From HRBIN30 sp964534275 (GTDB lineage: Bacteria; Desulfobacterota; Binatia; HRBIN30): a DNA stretch of 64,000 bases. This document shows, one piece after another, positions 62,690-64,000 of the stretch (positions are counted from its first letter, which is position 1; each line of letters opens with the position of its first letter). Below the pieces are notes generated by a model. The model was not told the DNA's origin. It made no database searches and saw only the letters and a list, made by a program, of their open reading frames with translations. The translations under genes and the position numbers were made by a program. The stretch lies in contig CAZHQG010000004.1 of the NCBI GenBank assembly GCA_964534275.1, positions 1 to 64,000 on the forward strand, read 5' to 3'.

Positions 62690-63402
62690 TAGGACCCCGA
62701 CGGCTTCGTTTGGTTGGTACTTCCCAGCGCGAACGCTTGCGCCAGTGCCGCCCGGCCGCCGTGGTCGAGGATCTCGCCGTGACTCATGATCACACGGTCG
62801 AAATCCCACTCGAGGATCTTGCGGAGCGAGGCAGTGAGTGCCTCCGAATCGCGTACGAGCATCCGCACCAAACGGGTGGGACCGAAACGCCCTCGGGCGC
62901 CGTTCAAGCGAAGAAAAAGCCGCAGTCGCCAATCGGCATGGATGTCGGCCGGTATGTTGAACACGAGATCGGTCAGGATGAGCGTACGCGACCGGGGGTG
63001 AAAGAACGCCACTTCTTCAAGCACGGGTATGCCGCGAACGTGGATGTGTTCCAAGTCACCGGCCCACGGTGGCTCGCGGCCGCTCGTGCCGATGACGTTG
63101 GCAAACCCGAGATCCGGCCGTTTGGTGGCTAGGCCAGGGGCTCTCCAGAACTCCGCTTTTGGGAATGCATCGCAGAAGCGGCGTGCAAAGAAGTGATGTG
63201 TCTTGTTCGGGGCTACGACAACGACGACGGAGCCGATGTTTTCCAGGGCGGCAACGAGAGCGTTGTCGGGGGCGATTGGGGAATGCACGAAAAGGCCACC
63301 GGTTCGCAGTCGAACGACCGTCATCCGCGCTTCGAGGTTGCCTACGAGCAACTGCAGCGGTTGTTCAGCGACCCAAAGATTATCGTCGACGGGACGCAGC
63401 AC
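62686..63402 (-). CDS. DUF4336 domain protein (metallo-beta-lactamase-like fold)
   Basis: A 238-residue protein of unknown function. LRPVDDNLWVAEQPLQLL, MTVVRLRTGGLFVHSPIAPDNAL, VVVAPNKTHHFFARRF, VLEEVAFFHPRSRTLILTDLVFN and VIMSHGEILDHGG match DUF4336, whose fold resembles metallo-beta-lactamases but with altered metal residues. The start is uncertain: GTG at 63402 (GGGGTGGA just upstream, family-like beginning) or GTG at 63474, which adds 24 low-complexity residues. It is convergent with larE (4-bp overlap) and lies downstream of ispD on the same strand. Confidence 0.85.
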   Translation of the reverse strand: MLRPVDDNLWVAEQPLQLLVGNLEARMTVVRLRTGGLFVHSPIAPDNALVAALENIGSVVVVVAPNKTHHFFARRFCDAFPKAEFWRAPGLATKRPDLGFANVIGTSGREPPWAGDLEHIHVRGIPVLEEVAFFHPRSRTLILTDLVFNIPADIHADWRLRLFLRLNGARGRFGPTRLVRMLVRDSEALTASLRKILEWDFDRVIMSHGEILDHGGRAALAQAFALGSTNQTKPSGSY

Positions 63403-63549
63403 GATGGGTCCACCCCGAGGTGGCAGGCTTGAGGCTCGCGGGCTTTTGCCGGCTGTAGTGCCACCCTGTGACACCCCCTTTTGAGTCGAAGCGTTGGCTC
63501 CGGAACCAGTGGTTCACACGTAATCCTGGCACATCGTTTCGGGTGATGG

Positions 63550-64000
63550 TCACTTGGGCTGTTCTAGTTGCATCTGGGTGACAGCCCACTCTGCCCAGGT
63601 CCAGTCCTCCGGGGTGGTGAGTTTTCGATTGCGCTCCTCTCCGCGAACGACATGCACAGGGTACCCAAAGTACTCCAACAGCGAGGCCTCGTCGGTAAAG
63701 GACAGGCGCAATTCTTGGGCACGCGCAATTGCGTCACGAAGCCAATCGGCCCGGGCGACTTGGGGGGTTTGCGCTAGCCAAGTGCGAGTGCGGTCGAGAG
63801 TGCGAACCACCACGTGGTCCTCGACCCATTTGACGGTGTCCGTAGCGGGCACTGCGGCAATGGCTGCTCCATGGGCCCGGGCGGCAGCGGCGCAGGACTG
63901 AAAGAGTTGGGCAGAGGCAAAGGGACGAGCAGCATCGTGGACCAGCACGAGGGGTACGCTTGGCGGAATCTTCCGGAGGGCTAAAGCGACGGAGTCTTGG
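63550..64000 (-). CDS. ispD: 2-C-methyl-D-erythritol 4-phosphate cytidylyltransferase, C-terminal part, cut by window edge
   Basis: The visible 149 codons start in frame at the right edge with QDSVALALRKI and run through VLVHDAARPFASAQLF, AAIAAVPATDTVKWV, RTRTWLAQTPQVARADWLRDAI, LSFTDEASLLEYFGYPVHVV and ERNRKLTTPEDWTWAE, the C-terminal half of IspD. The enzyme makes CDP-methylerythritol in the MEP isoprenoid pathway. The N-terminal CTP-binding GxGxRxG motif lies outside the window. A GTG within the frame at 63948 is not the start. No ispF follows; a DUF4336 gene does. Confidence 0.93.
   Translation of the reverse strand, partial: QDSVALALRKIPPSVPLVLVHDAARPFASAQLFQSCAAAARAHGAAIAAVPATDTVKWVEDHVVVRTLDRTRTWLAQTPQVARADWLRDAIARAQELRLSFTDEASLLEYFGYPVHVVRGEERNRKLTTPEDWTWAEWAVTQMQLEQPK

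Overview
The window looks like a chromosome piece from an uncultured, high-GC, Gram-negative-type bacterium. The 100-N scaffold gap at 27362-27461 points to a draft or metagenome assembly. Lipoproteins, BamE-like proteins, a heptosyltransferase-family enzyme and GPH/SLC13 carriers indicate a diderm. Secreted proteins joined by Pro/Thr-rich linkers to a Cys-pinned double EF-hand module, together with acyl-CoA dehydrogenase and diiron-oxygenase genes, fit the former Deltaproteobacteria, possibly candidate phylum Binatota. That placement is inference and was not tested. I see no phage, transposase, CRISPR array, rRNA or tRNA.

Layout. 1-6.0 kb: a truncated universal stress protein and a TerC/Alx membrane protein, a paraoxonase-like enzyme, then a tight leftward operon (unknown protein, two BamE-like lipoproteins, alkaline phosphatase). 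6.0-7.6 kb: a c-di-AMP (ydaO-yuaA) riboswitch leading an M23 cell-wall peptidase. 7.6-13 kb: leftward mrp, a Pro/Thr-rich exported protein and purB, then a rightward SLC13 transporter. 13-18.8 kb: leftward Hsp20, DksA-finger/BON fusion, ilvD, acyl-CoA dehydrogenase and a YcbK-like M15 protein. 19-34.6 kb: two giant secreted proteins (about 3000 aa with about 16 DUF11-like repeats, and 1651 aa) flanking rmlA. 34.7-42.3 kb: YkvA-like protein, lepB, DNA glycosylase, AmmeMemoRadiSam enzyme, HlyD plus ABC ATPase without a permease, a Cys-rich secreted protein, a thioredoxin-like protein and a GNAT enzyme. 42.9-52.1 kb: unknown membrane protein, serine hydrolase and TetR, divergent from a diiron oxygenase; ilvB; a GPH carrier; gshB. 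52.1-64 kb: a PNPOx-like protein and a Ycf48-like propeller, mtnA, an ECF sigma factor with fused zinc finger, a lipoprotein esterase, a radical SAM protein, a GT9 enzyme, cysK-larE, a DUF4336 protein and truncated ispD.

How the genes work together. Most of the content is housekeeping: branched-chain amino acids (ilvB, ilvD), purines (purB), methionine salvage (mtnA), cysteine and glutathione (cysK, gshB), isoprenoids (ispD), Fe-S delivery (mrp) and secretion (lepB). Envelope genes are over-represented, and one of them is under predicted c-di-AMP control. The most distinctive features are the riboswitch with a mutually exclusive anti-Shine-Dalgarno pairing, an ungapped 59-residue EF-hand module present in three unrelated secreted proteins, two regulator fusions (sigma plus zinc finger, DksA finger plus BON), a cysK-larE pair fused by an ATGA overlap, and four convergent gene pairs that share exactly four nucleotides at their stop codons.
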